Shown piece after piece: positions 1 to 7,823 of a stretch of 20,901 bases of DNA. The notes under the pieces are model-generated. The model was not told the DNA's origin. It did no database searches and worked only from the letters and a program-made list of their open reading frames with translations. The stretch lies in the NCBI GenBank assembly GCA_000435495.1, contig FR884031.1, positions 78,482 to 99,382 of the forward strand, written 5' to 3'. The stretch is from Firmicutes bacterium CAG:552. Lineage in GTDB: Bacteria > Bacillota > Clostridia > Christensenellales > Pumilibacteraceae. Numbering within the stretch: the first letter of the stretch is position 1; each line of letters opens with the position of its first letter. The position numbers and the translations under genes are program-made.

Positions 1-20
1 TATAGAAGCTGCGTTTTCGT

Positions 21-46
21 AAAATACTGATACGTATTAGTATTTT
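21..46. repeat. 26-bp near-perfect palindrome at left edge
   Basis: Outer arms AAAATACT and AGTATTTT flank an inner palindrome ATACGTAT. Only one base pair (positions 29 and 38) departs from perfect symmetry, and it would be a G-U pair in RNA. It may be an AT-rich terminator of a gene left of the window or a protein-binding site; the sequence does not decide. A smaller hairpin (CGCATA, 4-nt loop, TATGCG) lies at 108-123. Confidence 0.5.
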
Positions 47-244
47 GTAGGCGAATGACTCATAGAAGAAACAATTATGCGCTCCAAATGTCCGACGCAG
101 GAGGCGACGCATATTTTTATGCGGAACAGCGGAAAACTTTTTCGAAAGACAAAAAGCAAAAAAGCTTTATAGCGAAAAATCAGACTTATGTAAGGTGTTC
201 ATAATAGATAGGACACTTCGATACAAGAAGATATTTCTTAAGAT

Positions 245-279
245 AAAAGGTGTAAGCCCGGTATAATACCGAGCTCACC
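245..279 (-). terminator. Probable intrinsic terminator of the fakA-plsX-fakB-acyltransferase operon
   Basis: On the minus strand, 25 nt after the acyltransferase stop codon, GGTG...CACC closes a stem that continues through GC and CGGTAT/ATACCG around a very small loop. TTTT follows immediately (positions 248-245). The stem has a small internal loop and the T-run is short, so strength is uncertain. Confidence 0.55.
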
Positions 280-304
280 GATAACAATTTAATTAAAATT
301 TTAT

Positions 305-1084
305 TTAAACTTTTGTGCTTACTTTATCGCCGGCAAAACGGTTGTTTTGCTTTTTGTTCCGTTTAGCCGTTATTTCCCTTTCTGCGTAAGCGTAAAGTTC
401 GTTGACTTTATTCTTGAAAAACTCCGGAAACTCTCTTTTTGAAATTCCTTGTTTCGTAAGTTCGTCGTAATAATACTTTTCGCCGACTATTATAAGAGAT
501 TTTTTCTTATGATAGTATGCGGGGCGTACTGCAACGTCTTTTCCTGTTTCTTTTTTGTATTGACTCATTACCAAAGTAAATCCCGATAAAAACGAAGTAA
601 TTACATCGTGGTATCCTTTGGACGAGTCCTCGGGATAAATCATTACGGAAACATCGTTTTTAAGGGCCTCTACCGAGCTTTTTACGGTGCCGAGCAGCCG
701 GGTATCCGGGTACGAAGGCAAAATGTTTAGTCCTTTGTATATAAATTTCGAAAAACATGCTTCGAAGAGCGCTTTTATTGTTGCCGCAAACTTTCCGTAG
801 CCGTTCTTTTGGATATAAAGGACGTTTCTTAGATAGAGAAATCTATCTTTGTATCCGCACAACATTTGATATGCGCCCCATTTGCATGTATAAAGAGGCA
901 GATAGACGTCGTACATTAGTGGACCGTTTTTGTTGGCGTGATTACCGAGCAGCAGACATCCGTCGTCAAGAGGCTGACCTTTTACGATAAGTTTAGGCTT
1001 TTTCGTAAACAGTTTTACGATAGCTTTGAATAATCCGAAGAACGGACGCTTTCTTTTTTGTGTTAAAAGCTTATTTCTTTTCAT
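305..1084 (-). CDS. Lysophospholipid acyltransferase-like protein (PlsC superfamily)
   Basis: This 259-residue protein resembles the LPLAT/PlsC superfamily, membrane-associated enzymes that move an acyl group onto lysophosphatidate or a related acceptor. Visible signs are NHANKNGP at 48-55, standing where the catalytic HX4D motif belongs, and YPEDSSKGY at 150-158, standing where FPEGTRS belongs. The match is imperfect: His49 is present, but the residue five places later is Gly54, not Asp, and motif III keeps Glu152 but has Asp in place of Gly. The amino end is very basic with a short hydrophobic stretch, suiting peripheral membrane attachment. It is the last gene of the lipid operon and its ATG lies inside the end of fakB (14-bp overlap) with no clear ribosome binding site, so translation is probably coupled. 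Role in phospholipid acylation is inferred from motifs and neighbours; the acceptor is unknown. Confidence 0.72.
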   Translation of the reverse strand: MKRNKLLTQKRKRPFFGLFKAIVKLFTKKPKLIVKGQPLDDGCLLLGNHANKNGPLMYDVYLPLYTCKWGAYQMLCGYKDRFLYLRNVLYIQKNGYGKFAATIKALFEACFSKFIYKGLNILPSYPDTRLLGTVKSSVEALKNDVSVMIYPEDSSKGYHDVITSFLSGFTLVMSQYKKETGKDVAVRPAYYHKKKSLIIVGEKYYYDELTKQGISKREFPEFFKNKVNELYAYAEREITAKRNKKQNNRFAGDKVSTKV

Positions 1085-1976
1085 TGCTTAAGGAATTAAA
1101 GGTCACGGGTGCGCCGATACAATATGCCGCTATAGTTCCGGGACCTGCAGATGCGCCGATAATAGGTCCTATTTTTTCGATTTCTATATCAAGTTTGCCG
1201 CTCATGCTTTCGTTTATCATTTCGGAGAGCGTTTCGGCGTCTTCGATTGCATCTGCATGAGCAACAAAAACATGTTGATATGGGCAATCTTTGTATGCTG
1301 CTTTAAACATTTCCACTATACGATTCATGGAATTTTTTCTGCCTTTAACCTTTTCGATAGCGGCGTTTTGACCGTTTATATCCGAAATAATAATAGGCTT
1401 AACTTGTAAAAGACCACCGAATACGGCGCTTGCCGCAGACACTCTGCCTGCTTTTTTGAGATAAGTAAGGCTTTCTACGGTGCAGAATTGATTTACTTCT
1501 TGCTTGTGTTCTTCGATATATGCGGCCACTTCGTCGATAGTTTTTCCTTCGGAGCGCATTTGCGAGGCCGCAATGCACATTATGCCTAAGCCCATGCAGG
1601 AATTTTTGCTGTCGATGCAAATGATTTTTGCGTCCGGATACTTTTCGAGCAATTGCTCTTTGGCTACAAGGCTGCCGTTGTAGGAGCTTGAAAGAACGGA
1701 AGAGCAGGATATGGAAAGAATATCGTAACCGTCCTTTATAAATCGCTCAAACGCTTCTACGTATTGAGGAACGTTTACTTGCGCCGTTTTTATTGTGGTG
1801 CCGTTTCTCATTAAATCGTAAAAATGTTCAAACGGTATTTGCTTCCAATCTAAGTCGGCAGGGTATTCTTTTCCGTCGAATCTAAAGCTCATTTCAATGT
1901 AAGAAATGTCATATTTTTTTCTTTTCTCTGCACTGAGGTCGCTGCAAGAGTCGGTTACGATTACAAAAGGTTTCAT
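1071..1976 (-). CDS. fakB: DegV family fatty acid-binding protein (FakB-like)
   Basis: The 301-residue product is a DegV/FakB family protein. FakB binds a fatty acid in the cytosol and presents its carboxylate to FakA for phosphorylation, giving acyl-phosphate. Family marks are VTDSCSDL at 7-14, KTAQVN in place of the common KTSQP loop, SCSSVLSSSYNGS in the middle, ESLTYLKKAGRVS and, near the end, GPIIGASAGPGT. Length is typical (about 280-300). The start is supported by AAGGAG at 1987-1992, 10 nt upstream of the ATG. It follows plsX after 63 nt and overlaps the acyltransferase, all downstream of fakA, which strengthens the FakB reading over an unknown DegV role. The chain-length or saturation preference cannot be read from sequence alone. 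A second family member is encoded at 9226-10101. Confidence 0.88.
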   Translation of the reverse strand: MKPFVIVTDSCSDLSAEKRKKYDISYIEMSFRFDGKEYPADLDWKQIPFEHFYDLMRNGTTIKTAQVNVPQYVEAFERFIKDGYDILSISCSSVLSSSYNGSLVAKEQLLEKYPDAKIICIDSKNSCMGLGIMCIAASQMRSEGKTIDEVAAYIEEHKQEVNQFCTVESLTYLKKAGRVSAASAVFGGLLQVKPIIISDINGQNAAIEKVKGRKNSMNRIVEMFKAAYKDCPYQHVFVAHADAIEDAETLSEMINESMSGKLDIEIEKIGPIIGASAGPGTIAAYCIGAPVTFNSLSNEKK

Positions 1977-2039
1977 AATTATGTTTCTCCTTAATTTTAT
2001 TATTGTCCGATATTTTTTATTCGGGGTTAGTTGTATTTA

Positions 2040-2978
2040 CTATTTATTCAGAGTGGCAAGTGCTTGCTTTACAGTATTTACCATAGTCTGAGAAGTAGCC
2101 GCTCCGTGGGCTTTAAGAACCGTTTTCTTTAGTCCCAGCAGCGCCGCAGCTCCCTGGTTGTTAAAATCTATGCTTTTAATTACGTCGCTAAACGCAGCAT
2201 TTACGAAATTGCCGTCACAGCCTGATGGTAAACGCTCCATAATAGCGGATATCGATCGCCTTATTATCGACTTTGCGCTGCCTTCGATGCTTTTAAGCAA
2301 TATGTTTCCGCAAAATCCGTCTGCGACTATTACGTCGACTTCGCCGCTCAGCGCAGCGTTGGCTTCAATGTTGCCCACAAATGATAAGTCGCTGTCCTTT
2401 AGCAGCAAGAACGTTTCTTTAGTCAAAGCATTGCCTTTTTTGTCTTCTTTTCCGACCGAAAGCAACCCGACCTTAGGAGATGAGATGCCCTGACTTTTGG
2501 CATAATTAACTGCGCACTTTGCAAATTGAAGAAGTTGAGTCGGGGAGCAGTCGACGTTGGCTCCGCAGTCCGTTAAAAACGTCAGACCGCCTTTGTCGTT
2601 TGGCAGCGGCGAAACCAGGGTGGGGCGTTCGACGTCGTCGGCTTTTCCCAAAAGAATAACGCCTCCGCAAAGCACGGCTCCCGTCGAACCTGCGCTTATC
2701 AACACCTCGCCGTCTGACTTAAGCGCATTATACGCCACTACCAAAGAGGAAAGCGGCTTGCTTTTTATTGCTCTTACCGGAGAGTCGTCATTCGTGATTA
2801 CGTCAGGCGCATCTGCGATCTTTATAAGACGGCACTCGTCGCCGAGTGTGCTTTCGATTATGTTTTTATTGCCACAGAGAACCAAATCGACATCGAACCG
2901 CTTTGCCGCTTCGCCACATCCTTTTATTACTTCGGTAGGATTATCGCACCCGAAGCAATCTATAATTATTTTGTTCAT
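2040..2978 (-). CDS. plsX: Phosphate acyltransferase PlsX
   Basis: PlsX reversibly interconverts acyl-ACP and acyl-phosphate, the donor used by PlsY for the first acylation of glycerol-3-phosphate. This 312-residue copy shows SAGSTGAVLCGG at 95-106, RPTLVSPLP at 118-126, DCGANVDCSP at 137-146, GLLSVGKEDKKG at 171-182, FVGNIEA at 200-206 and DGFCGNILLKSIEG at 220-233, all in family order. The amino-terminal signature is unusual: DCFGCDNP at 7-14 where most PlsX have DAMGGDxxP. A longer in-frame reading to 3245 merely covers the end of fakA, so I take the ATG at 2978. It lies 2 nt after the fakA stop, behind a weak GGTGGTG ribosome binding site. Tight spacing with fakA and fakB ties it to acyl-phosphate made from free fatty acid. 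Confidence 0.9.
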   Translation of the reverse strand: MNKIIIDCFGCDNPTEVIKGCGEAAKRFDVDLVLCGNKNIIESTLGDECRLIKIADAPDVITNDDSPVRAIKSKPLSSLVVAYNALKSDGEVLISAGSTGAVLCGGVILLGKADDVERPTLVSPLPNDKGGLTFLTDCGANVDCSPTQLLQFAKCAVNYAKSQGISSPKVGLLSVGKEDKKGNALTKETFLLLKDSDLSFVGNIEANAALSGEVDVIVADGFCGNILLKSIEGSAKSIIRRSISAIMERLPSGCDGNFVNAAFSDVIKSIDFNNQGAAALLGLKKTVLKAHGAATSQTMVNTVKQALATLNK

Positions 2979-2980
2979 AT

Positions 2981-4621
2981 TTACTGAAGCACCACCACGA
3001 AATCGTAAATGTCTTGCCCTCCGTCTATCTCGTAAGATTCGGCATTGGGGAAATTTTCGCCGATTGATTTTTTGTAATCGGATTTTTGATCGGCTTGCAC
3101 ATCCGAGCCGAAGAAAGTTACTATAAAGTCTTTTTTTTCTCCGCCCAAAGCTTTTACGGCTGCGACTGCAGCGGTAACGGGATCGGGCGATGACGCAATT
3201 ATGTTTTTGCCCTCGAATCCTATGTATTCGCCGTTCTTTACGCACACGCCGCCGGTAACGGCATCTCTTACAGCCTTACTGACAAGGCACGAGCGAGAAT
3301 CCGAAATGCTGCGTTCCATTTCCGACGCTATTTTGTCGGCGTCGCCGTTGTATTCGAGCGAACTGAGGACGGCGTATCCGTCGCCGAGCGTTTTGGCGTT
3401 TATAACCTTTACGCAAGATTTTTCGTATAGTAAAGCCGCTTCTTTTGCCGCCATCATGATATTTCCGTTGTTAGGGAGGACAAATATGTTGTCGCTGTTT
3501 ACGGCATCGAAGGCTTGTAAAAAGAGTTCGACAGAGGGGTTGTGACCTTGTCCGCCGTCTACTATCAAATCCGCACCCAATTCGGTAAATGCTTCACTTA
3601 AACCGTTGCCGTTCGACACGGCAATCGTGGCAAACTTTTTTCGAACCGCATTACGTTTAAACTTGGGTTTTTCTAACGTTTCGTTATGTTGAAGCGTCAT
3701 GTTTTCTATCTTTAACGTAAGAAATTCACCATAGCGTTGAGCGTATTCGAGTACTGCACCCGGCGTCATGGTATGTACGTGTATTTTAACGACGCTGCCG
3801 GTCTTTACTGCGACCAACGAATCTCCGAAAGTCGACAAATCTTCTTTCATCTTTTCCAAGTCAAAAAGGTCTATGTTTATTTTTGCTTTTGTAAGCTGAA
3901 GCAAAAACTCGGTGCAATATCCGAATTTCATTACGCTGTCTTCGTTAAAAAGCGAAAAATCTATATCTTTGTTTTTGGTGGCGGCAACTTCGCTTTCCAC
4001 GTCGGCATTGATGCCGTTGATTGCATTTAAAAAACCTTTTACGATATACACTATTCCGGCTCCGCCGCTGTCTACGACTCCCGCTTCTTTCAGTACGTAC
4101 AAAAGTTCCGGCGTCTCTTCTAACGAGATTTCGGCTGCTTTAAGAAACAAGGTAAAGTAATCTGCAATCGAGGTAAAATCGGAGAGTCGGCTGTTTGCGT
4201 ATTCTGTTGCGTCTTTTATAACGGTAAGCATGGTACCCTCTACAGGTTTAGCTACCGCTTTGTACGCATATTCTACGCCTAAATCGAACGCTACGCCTAT
4301 ATCTTTTATCGTGGCGGTAGGCAACAAAGCGAGTTTGTGAGTTATTCCGGCAAAAAATTGAGATAGAATAACACCGCTGTTTCCTCTTGCACCGAGTAAC
4401 ATTCCTCTGCCAACCTGTGCTGCTGTTTCTCTGAGATCTTCGCTGTCCGAGGCTGCTTTTACGCCGCCGAGCATAGTGGAAAACATGTTGTCGCCTGTAT
4501 CGCCGTCGGGGATAGGAAAGACGTTAAGATCGTTTACGGTTTCTATATTTAATTTGAGGTTGTTAAGGCCGCCGCTTAAAAGCGTTTTAAAATCCCGGCC
4601 GTTTAAAATTGTCGGATTCAT
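2981..4621 (-). CDS. fakA: Fatty acid kinase FakA (DAK2/YloV family)
   Basis: The 546-residue protein matches FakA/YloV in length and order: an amino-terminal DhaL-like (DAK2) nucleotide-binding domain, a middle region and a DegV-like carboxy-terminal region. The Mg-ATP loop NVFPIPDGDTGDNM spans 33-46, with Asp39 and Asp41 as expected metal ligands, and GARGNSGVILSQ is at 77-88. The later part has DGGQGHNPS, where family members have GGQTMNPS, and the usual GGQDIYDFVV-type end. FakA phosphorylates fatty acid bound to FakB. It is the first gene of the operon; GGAG at 4634-4637 lies 12 nt before the ATG, a slightly long spacing. plsX begins 2 nt after its stop. The YloV name covers proteins of unproven role, but the fakB and plsX neighbours make the kinase reading strong. 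Confidence 0.9.
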   Translation of the reverse strand: MNPTILNGRDFKTLLSGGLNNLKLNIETVNDLNVFPIPDGDTGDNMFSTMLGGVKAASDSEDLRETAAQVGRGMLLGARGNSGVILSQFFAGITHKLALLPTATIKDIGVAFDLGVEYAYKAVAKPVEGTMLTVIKDATEYANSRLSDFTSIADYFTLFLKAAEISLEETPELLYVLKEAGVVDSGGAGIVYIVKGFLNAINGINADVESEVAATKNKDIDFSLFNEDSVMKFGYCTEFLLQLTKAKINIDLFDLEKMKEDLSTFGDSLVAVKTGSVVKIHVHTMTPGAVLEYAQRYGEFLTLKIENMTLQHNETLEKPKFKRNAVRKKFATIAVSNGNGLSEAFTELGADLIVDGGQGHNPSVELFLQAFDAVNSDNIFVLPNNGNIMMAAKEAALLYEKSCVKVINAKTLGDGYAVLSSLEYNGDADKIASEMERSISDSRSCLVSKAVRDAVTGGVCVKNGEYIGFEGKNIIASSPDPVTAAVAAVKALGGEKKDFIVTFFGSDVQADQKSDYKKSIGENFPNAESYEIDGGQDIYDFVVVLQ

Positions 4622-4656
4622 TTGTATATATTACTCCATGTAAAATAATACGTTAA

Positions 4657-4689
4657 ATTATATAACGGATAACGTTAATTTTCGGTTAA
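4657..4689 (-). promoter_or_regulatory. Possible promoter of the fakA operon
   Basis: A perfect TATAAT (minus strand, 4662-4657) lies about 36 nt before the fakA ATG, just after the feo operon terminator. No good -35 is found at 16-18 nt. The nearest alternative is TTAACC with 18 nt to the overlapping TTATAT. The site is plausible mainly because the operon needs a start here. Confidence 0.35.
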
Positions 4690-4715
4690 ACTCGGCAGCA
4701 AAAATATATTTTAAC

Positions 4716-4746
4716 AAAAAAAGCTCCGACTTTTTCAAGTCGGAGC
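4716..4746 (-). terminator. Intrinsic terminator of the feo operon
   Basis: A perfect 10-bp stem, GCTCCGACTT/AAGTCGGAGC, encloses a 4-nt loop. On the minus strand it is followed by seven T. It starts 16 nt after the stop codon of the Cys-rich peptide gene and separates the feo operon from the fakA promoter. Confidence 0.92.
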
Positions 4747-4761
4747 ATAAAGCCGAGGTTT

Positions 4762-4932
4762 TTACTTTTGATTATTGGATTTTCCCTTACGGGAGTGGCA
4801 TGATTGGCAATACGGACAATCGCTGCAGCCACCGCCGCATTTTCCGTTTTTCTTCTTTATCAGCGAAAATACAATTACTCCGACTACCAAAGCCACGCAA
4901 GCGACAATCAGCAATATTTCCCATATACCCAT
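4762..4932 (-). CDS. FeoB-associated Cys-rich membrane peptide
   Basis: This 56-residue gene reads MGIWEILLIVACVALVVGVI, then a basic KKK and a cysteine-rich tail. One membrane helix covers about residues 4-25. The tail has Cys32, Cys36, Cys39, Cys42 and Cys45 in a CxxxCxxCxxCxxC arrangement followed by His46. This is the pattern of the small FeoB-associated Cys-rich membrane protein family often encoded just after feoB. Its role is not firmly known; a metal-handling or FeoB-stabilising job is an inference. The start is supported by AGAGG at 4939-4943, 25 nt after the feoB stop, and the gene is closed by a strong terminator. It is the last gene of the feo operon. Confidence 0.88.
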   Translation of the reverse strand: MGIWEILLIVACVALVVGVIVFSLIKKKNGKCGGGCSDCPYCQSCHSRKGKSNNQK

Positions 4933-4957
4933 ATCGTACCTCTTTCAGACGTTTTGA

Positions 4958-7261
4958 TTACACCGCTTGCTTAGCAGCTTTTTTGTTGCGTAATACTATT
5001 AAAGTAACTATTAAAGCAATAACCGCAATCCAAATGGGAATTGTCCAGAGCCAGGTTCCCATCGTATAAACCATCGCAGCGACTATATACGACGCAGCTA
5101 ACCAGAAGAGCAATGTCATCTTGTAGCTTCTTTCGTTACCGAGTTCGGCTTTTGCGGTTGCTACTGCCGCAAAGCAGGGGATAGTGGTCATATTGAACGC
5201 TATGAACGATATAAGAGCGGGAATGGAAATGTTAGTAGCCAAAATCATTGCCTGAACTGCGTCGATACCGTCTTCTGCAGCAATATCGAAGCCGCTGATA
5301 TCGAGGCTGGCAACTGCAGCGAGGCAAGCTGCCAAGGTAGCGAAAGTAGCGATAACGTTTTCTTTAGCGATAAGTCCTGCTACTGCAGCTACTACGAATA
5401 CCCATCCGTATTTGCCGAGCTGACTACCGAATCCGAGCGGAGTGAAGATCGGCTGAAGCAATTTGCTGAGTCCTGCCAAAATGCTGTTGTTGATTTCTTC
5501 GTCTGCAAGGAATTTCCAGTCGAAAGTAAAGTGAGTGAGAACCCAAATAACTATTGTGGAAGCCAAGATGATGGTAAATGCCTTCTTTACGAAGTGCTTC
5601 GTCTTGTCCCAAAGATGAGCCATAAGGTTCTTAAATTGCGGCGCATGGTATGCGGGAAGCTCCATGATAAAGGGAGGGGTCTCGCCTTTAAGGGTGGTGC
5701 TGCGCATCAATAACACGCTTACGATAGCCGTAACTATGCCCAGAATATACATAGCATACGTAATAAGGTCGGCGTTACCTACGTTAAAGAAGGCAACTAT
5801 GCCGCCTGCAACTGCCGTAAGAATGGGAAGTTTTGCGCCGCAGGAGAAGAAAGGAATTACTCGTATCGTAGCCGTACGTTCTTTTTCGTCGGCAAGGGTT
5901 CGAGTGTTTATCATTGCGGGTACGGAGCAGCCGAAGCCCATTATCATGGGAAGGAAAGCTCTGCCCGAAAGACCGAATTTACGGAACATTCTATCAAGGA
6001 TAAACGCTATTCGCGCCATATATCCGGAATCTTCCAAAATTGAGAAGAACAAGAAGAGAACTAAGATGGGGGGGAGGAAGGAAAGCACTGCGCCTACGCC
6101 GTCGATAATACCGTTGTTGATAAGACCGATAGCCCATTCGCTCATGCTGCTGCCTTCTACAAGGCCCTGAATCCATCCGAACAATTCGCCTACTATTATT
6201 TCGTTCCAAAGATTGTTTATTATAACGCCCGGCGAATAAACGGCGCCGTCATAGATGCAGGCAAGAAGTTTTACGCCGAAGTTAATGGGTTCGCCGTCAA
6301 CGATAAGTCCCAAGCTCTCAAGAGATGGCATATCGAATATAGAACCGAGGAATAATAAATTTTCGGAGAAAGTTAAGTGGAATACCGAAAAAAGTATTAC
6401 AAGGAAAATGGGTATACCCCAAATCTTGTGAGTAAGTACTTTGTCCGCTTTGTCCGATCTGGACATTTTGATCTTGTCTTTATTCTTTTTTGTGAGAGTG
6501 GGAGCAAAATTTTTGGATATGTACTTATATCTTGCGTCTGCAACCAATGCTTCGAAGTCGTTGCCGAAAACGTTGTCGTTGTACGTTTTCTTAAATTCTT
6601 CTATCATGGGAAGCACGTCCCTATGCATTCCTACTTCGATGCTGTCGTTTTCGACAAGTTTTATGGCGTGGAAGAGGGGATTTTCAACCTTTTGTCCGCC
6701 TAACGAAATGCGAACGTCGGTTATAAGGTGATTGAGCTGTGAATCTTCGAGAACGGTTGAGCCTTTGCGAATCTTTTTGCTTTCGTTGTAGGCTTTACTC
6801 ATAAGTTCTTTAAGTCCCGTTTCCTTCAATGCGGAAATTTTTATTACGGGAACTCCTAATCTTTGTTCGAGAAGCTTCTCGTCTATTTTATCACCCGCTT
6901 TTTCCACTGCGTCCATCATGTTGAGCGCAACGACTACGGGTACGTCTATCTCCAGGATTTGAGTGGTAAGATAGAGGTTACGTTCGAGGTTTGTTGCGTC
7001 TACGATGTTTATTATACAATCGGGTTTTTCGTCAAGGCAGTAGTTTCTTGCGATGACTTCTTCGGGGGTGTACGGCGAGAGCGAATATATACCCGGAAGA
7101 TCGACTATCGAAATAGGTTCGGCACATTTCTTGTATACGCCTTCTCGCTTGTCTACCGTTACGCCGGGCCAGTTTCCTACGTGCGCTGTAGAACCGGTCA
7201 AGCTGTTAAACAGCGTCGTTTTTCCGCAGTTCGGATTGCCTGCGAGAGCAAATTTTTTCAT
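4958..7261 (-). CDS. feoB: Ferrous iron transporter FeoB
   Basis: FeoB is the membrane permease for Fe2+ with a cytosolic GTPase domain. The 767-residue protein has the full G-domain: G1 GNPNCGKT at 8-15, G3 DLPG at 54-57, G4 NMMD at 114-117 and G5 SALK at 143-146. After a linker to about 280 come the membrane segments, with the two gate-like motifs GCSVPA (444-449) and SCGAKLP (473-479) that carry conserved cysteines in this family. Length is within the normal range. A longer reading to 7288 exists, but ATG 7261 has an excellent GGAGGT site at 7271-7276 and overlaps the feoA1 stop by four bases (ATGA), so I choose it. It lies third in the operon feoA2-feoA1-feoB-Cys-rich peptide. No defect is seen. 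Confidence 0.97.
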   Translation of the reverse strand: MKKFALAGNPNCGKTTLFNSLTGSTAHVGNWPGVTVDKREGVYKKCAEPISIVDLPGIYSLSPYTPEEVIARNYCLDEKPDCIINIVDATNLERNLYLTTQILEIDVPVVVALNMMDAVEKAGDKIDEKLLEQRLGVPVIKISALKETGLKELMSKAYNESKKIRKGSTVLEDSQLNHLITDVRISLGGQKVENPLFHAIKLVENDSIEVGMHRDVLPMIEEFKKTYNDNVFGNDFEALVADARYKYISKNFAPTLTKKNKDKIKMSRSDKADKVLTHKIWGIPIFLVILFSVFHLTFSENLLFLGSIFDMPSLESLGLIVDGEPINFGVKLLACIYDGAVYSPGVIINNLWNEIIVGELFGWIQGLVEGSSMSEWAIGLINNGIIDGVGAVLSFLPPILVLFLFFSILEDSGYMARIAFILDRMFRKFGLSGRAFLPMIMGFGCSVPAMINTRTLADEKERTATIRVIPFFSCGAKLPILTAVAGGIVAFFNVGNADLITYAMYILGIVTAIVSVLLMRSTTLKGETPPFIMELPAYHAPQFKNLMAHLWDKTKHFVKKAFTIILASTIVIWVLTHFTFDWKFLADEEINNSILAGLSKLLQPIFTPLGFGSQLGKYGWVFVVAAVAGLIAKENVIATFATLAACLAAVASLDISGFDIAAEDGIDAVQAMILATNISIPALISFIAFNMTTIPCFAAVATAKAELGNERSYKMTLLFWLAASYIVAAMVYTMGTWLWTIPIWIAVIALIVTLIVLRNKKAAKQAV

Positions 7262-7494
7262 ATTTTCTTTACCTCCGCTACCACGCATTGAGCTTCGGTT
7301 TTGCGAAGCGTGAGTTCGTACGACCTGAGCGTTATCTCGATAGGGTCACCGAGTGGCGCACGTTTACGCATATAAACTTCTGCGCCCGGAGTGATGCCCA
7401 TGTCAAACAAACGCCTTTTGATTTTGCCTTCGCCGGAAACACGCTTTACTACGCCGGTTTCGCCGATGGCAAACTGATCCAAAGTTTTTTCCAT
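7258..7494 (-). CDS. feoA: FeoA domain protein, copy adjacent to feoB
   Basis: This 78-residue SH3-like FeoA protein contains RRLFDMGITPGAEVYMRKRA and then GDPIEITLRSYELTLRKTEA, the central pattern of FeoA. FeoA is a small cytosolic partner that is thought to modulate FeoB. The start has AAGGAG at 7502-7507, 7 nt upstream of the ATG. Its TGA overlaps the feoB ATG (ATGA), so translation of the two is probably coupled. It is 29 nt downstream of a second, shorter FeoA gene. Two separate FeoA proteins before one FeoB is a known arrangement in Clostridia. Confidence 0.95.
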   Translation of the reverse strand: MEKTLDQFAIGETGVVKRVSGEGKIKRRLFDMGITPGAEVYMRKRAPLGDPIEITLRSYELTLRKTEAQCVVAEVKKI

Positions 7495-7523
7495 GTTTAT
7501 TCTCCTTTCTTTTTTTTATCCTT

Positions 7524-7739
7524 TTAAAGTTCTACAAATATCTTTGTAGAGATGCCGCTGTCGAGAGCGACTCTGCCGTCTTTAATAAGACAAACAGTAC
7601 TTCCTCCCGACGAACTCAGTACGGTAATTTCGCCGCCGATGGTTATTCCCAGGCTTTCGAGATGTTTTTTTAAATCGTCCGAAGCTGCGATTTTGACAAC
7701 CTTTAACTTTTGATTGAGCGGAGCCAATACGATAGGCAT
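7524..7739 (-). CDS. feoA: FeoA domain protein, first gene of the feo operon
   Basis: The 71-residue product is a second FeoA-type protein: LKVVKIAASDDLKKHLESLG, then ITIGGEITVLSSSGGSTVC and GRVALDSGISTKIFVEL. It lacks the basic amino-terminal extension of its neighbour and is clearly diverged from it, so it is not a recent duplicate. The start is firm, with AAAGGAGGT at 7745-7753. It opens the feo operon, 29 nt ahead of the other feoA. A role as a FeoB accessory subunit is inferred from family and position. Confidence 0.92.
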   Translation of the reverse strand: MPIVLAPLNQKLKVVKIAASDDLKKHLESLGITIGGEITVLSSSGGSTVCLIKDGRVALDSGISTKIFVEL

Positions 7740-7753
7740 AACTTACCTCCTTT

Positions 7754-7779
7754 GAAATGTGAAGCACAATTCATATTTC
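7754..7779. promoter_or_regulatory. Operator-like palindrome at the feo transcription start
   Basis: GAAATGTGAA and TTCATATTTC are inverted 10-bp arms with one mismatch around a 6-nt centre. The palindrome begins at the predicted start of the feo transcript, a classic repressor position. It could bind an iron-dependent repressor or the divergent TetR protein; the sequence does not fit a textbook Fur box that I can recognise. Confidence 0.5.
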
Positions 7780-7786
7780 GTCTTAT

Positions 7787-7815
7787 ATATTAGCACCGGA
7801 AATTTGCTTTGTCAA
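7787..7815 (-). promoter_or_regulatory. Feo operon promoter
   Basis: On the minus strand TTGACA (7815-7810), a 17-nt spacer and TAATAT (7792-7787) form a near-consensus vegetative promoter. Transcription would start near 7780, giving a leader of about 40 nt before feoA2. Confidence 0.82.
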
Positions 7816-7823
7816 GTAAAAAT

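Larger units (their letters stand above)
1..304. other. Intergenic region downstream of the lipid operon
   Basis: No open reading frame with a ribosome binding site is visible on either strand. It holds the palindrome at 21-46, a small hairpin at 108-123 and the probable terminator of the minus-strand lipid operon at 245-279. Otherwise I see nothing. Confidence 0.5.

Noticed and set aside
2979..3245. Amino-terminal extension of plsX by 89 residues
   Set aside because: It is a highly basic chance reading over the end of fakA; ATG 2978 starts the natural PlsX sequence.
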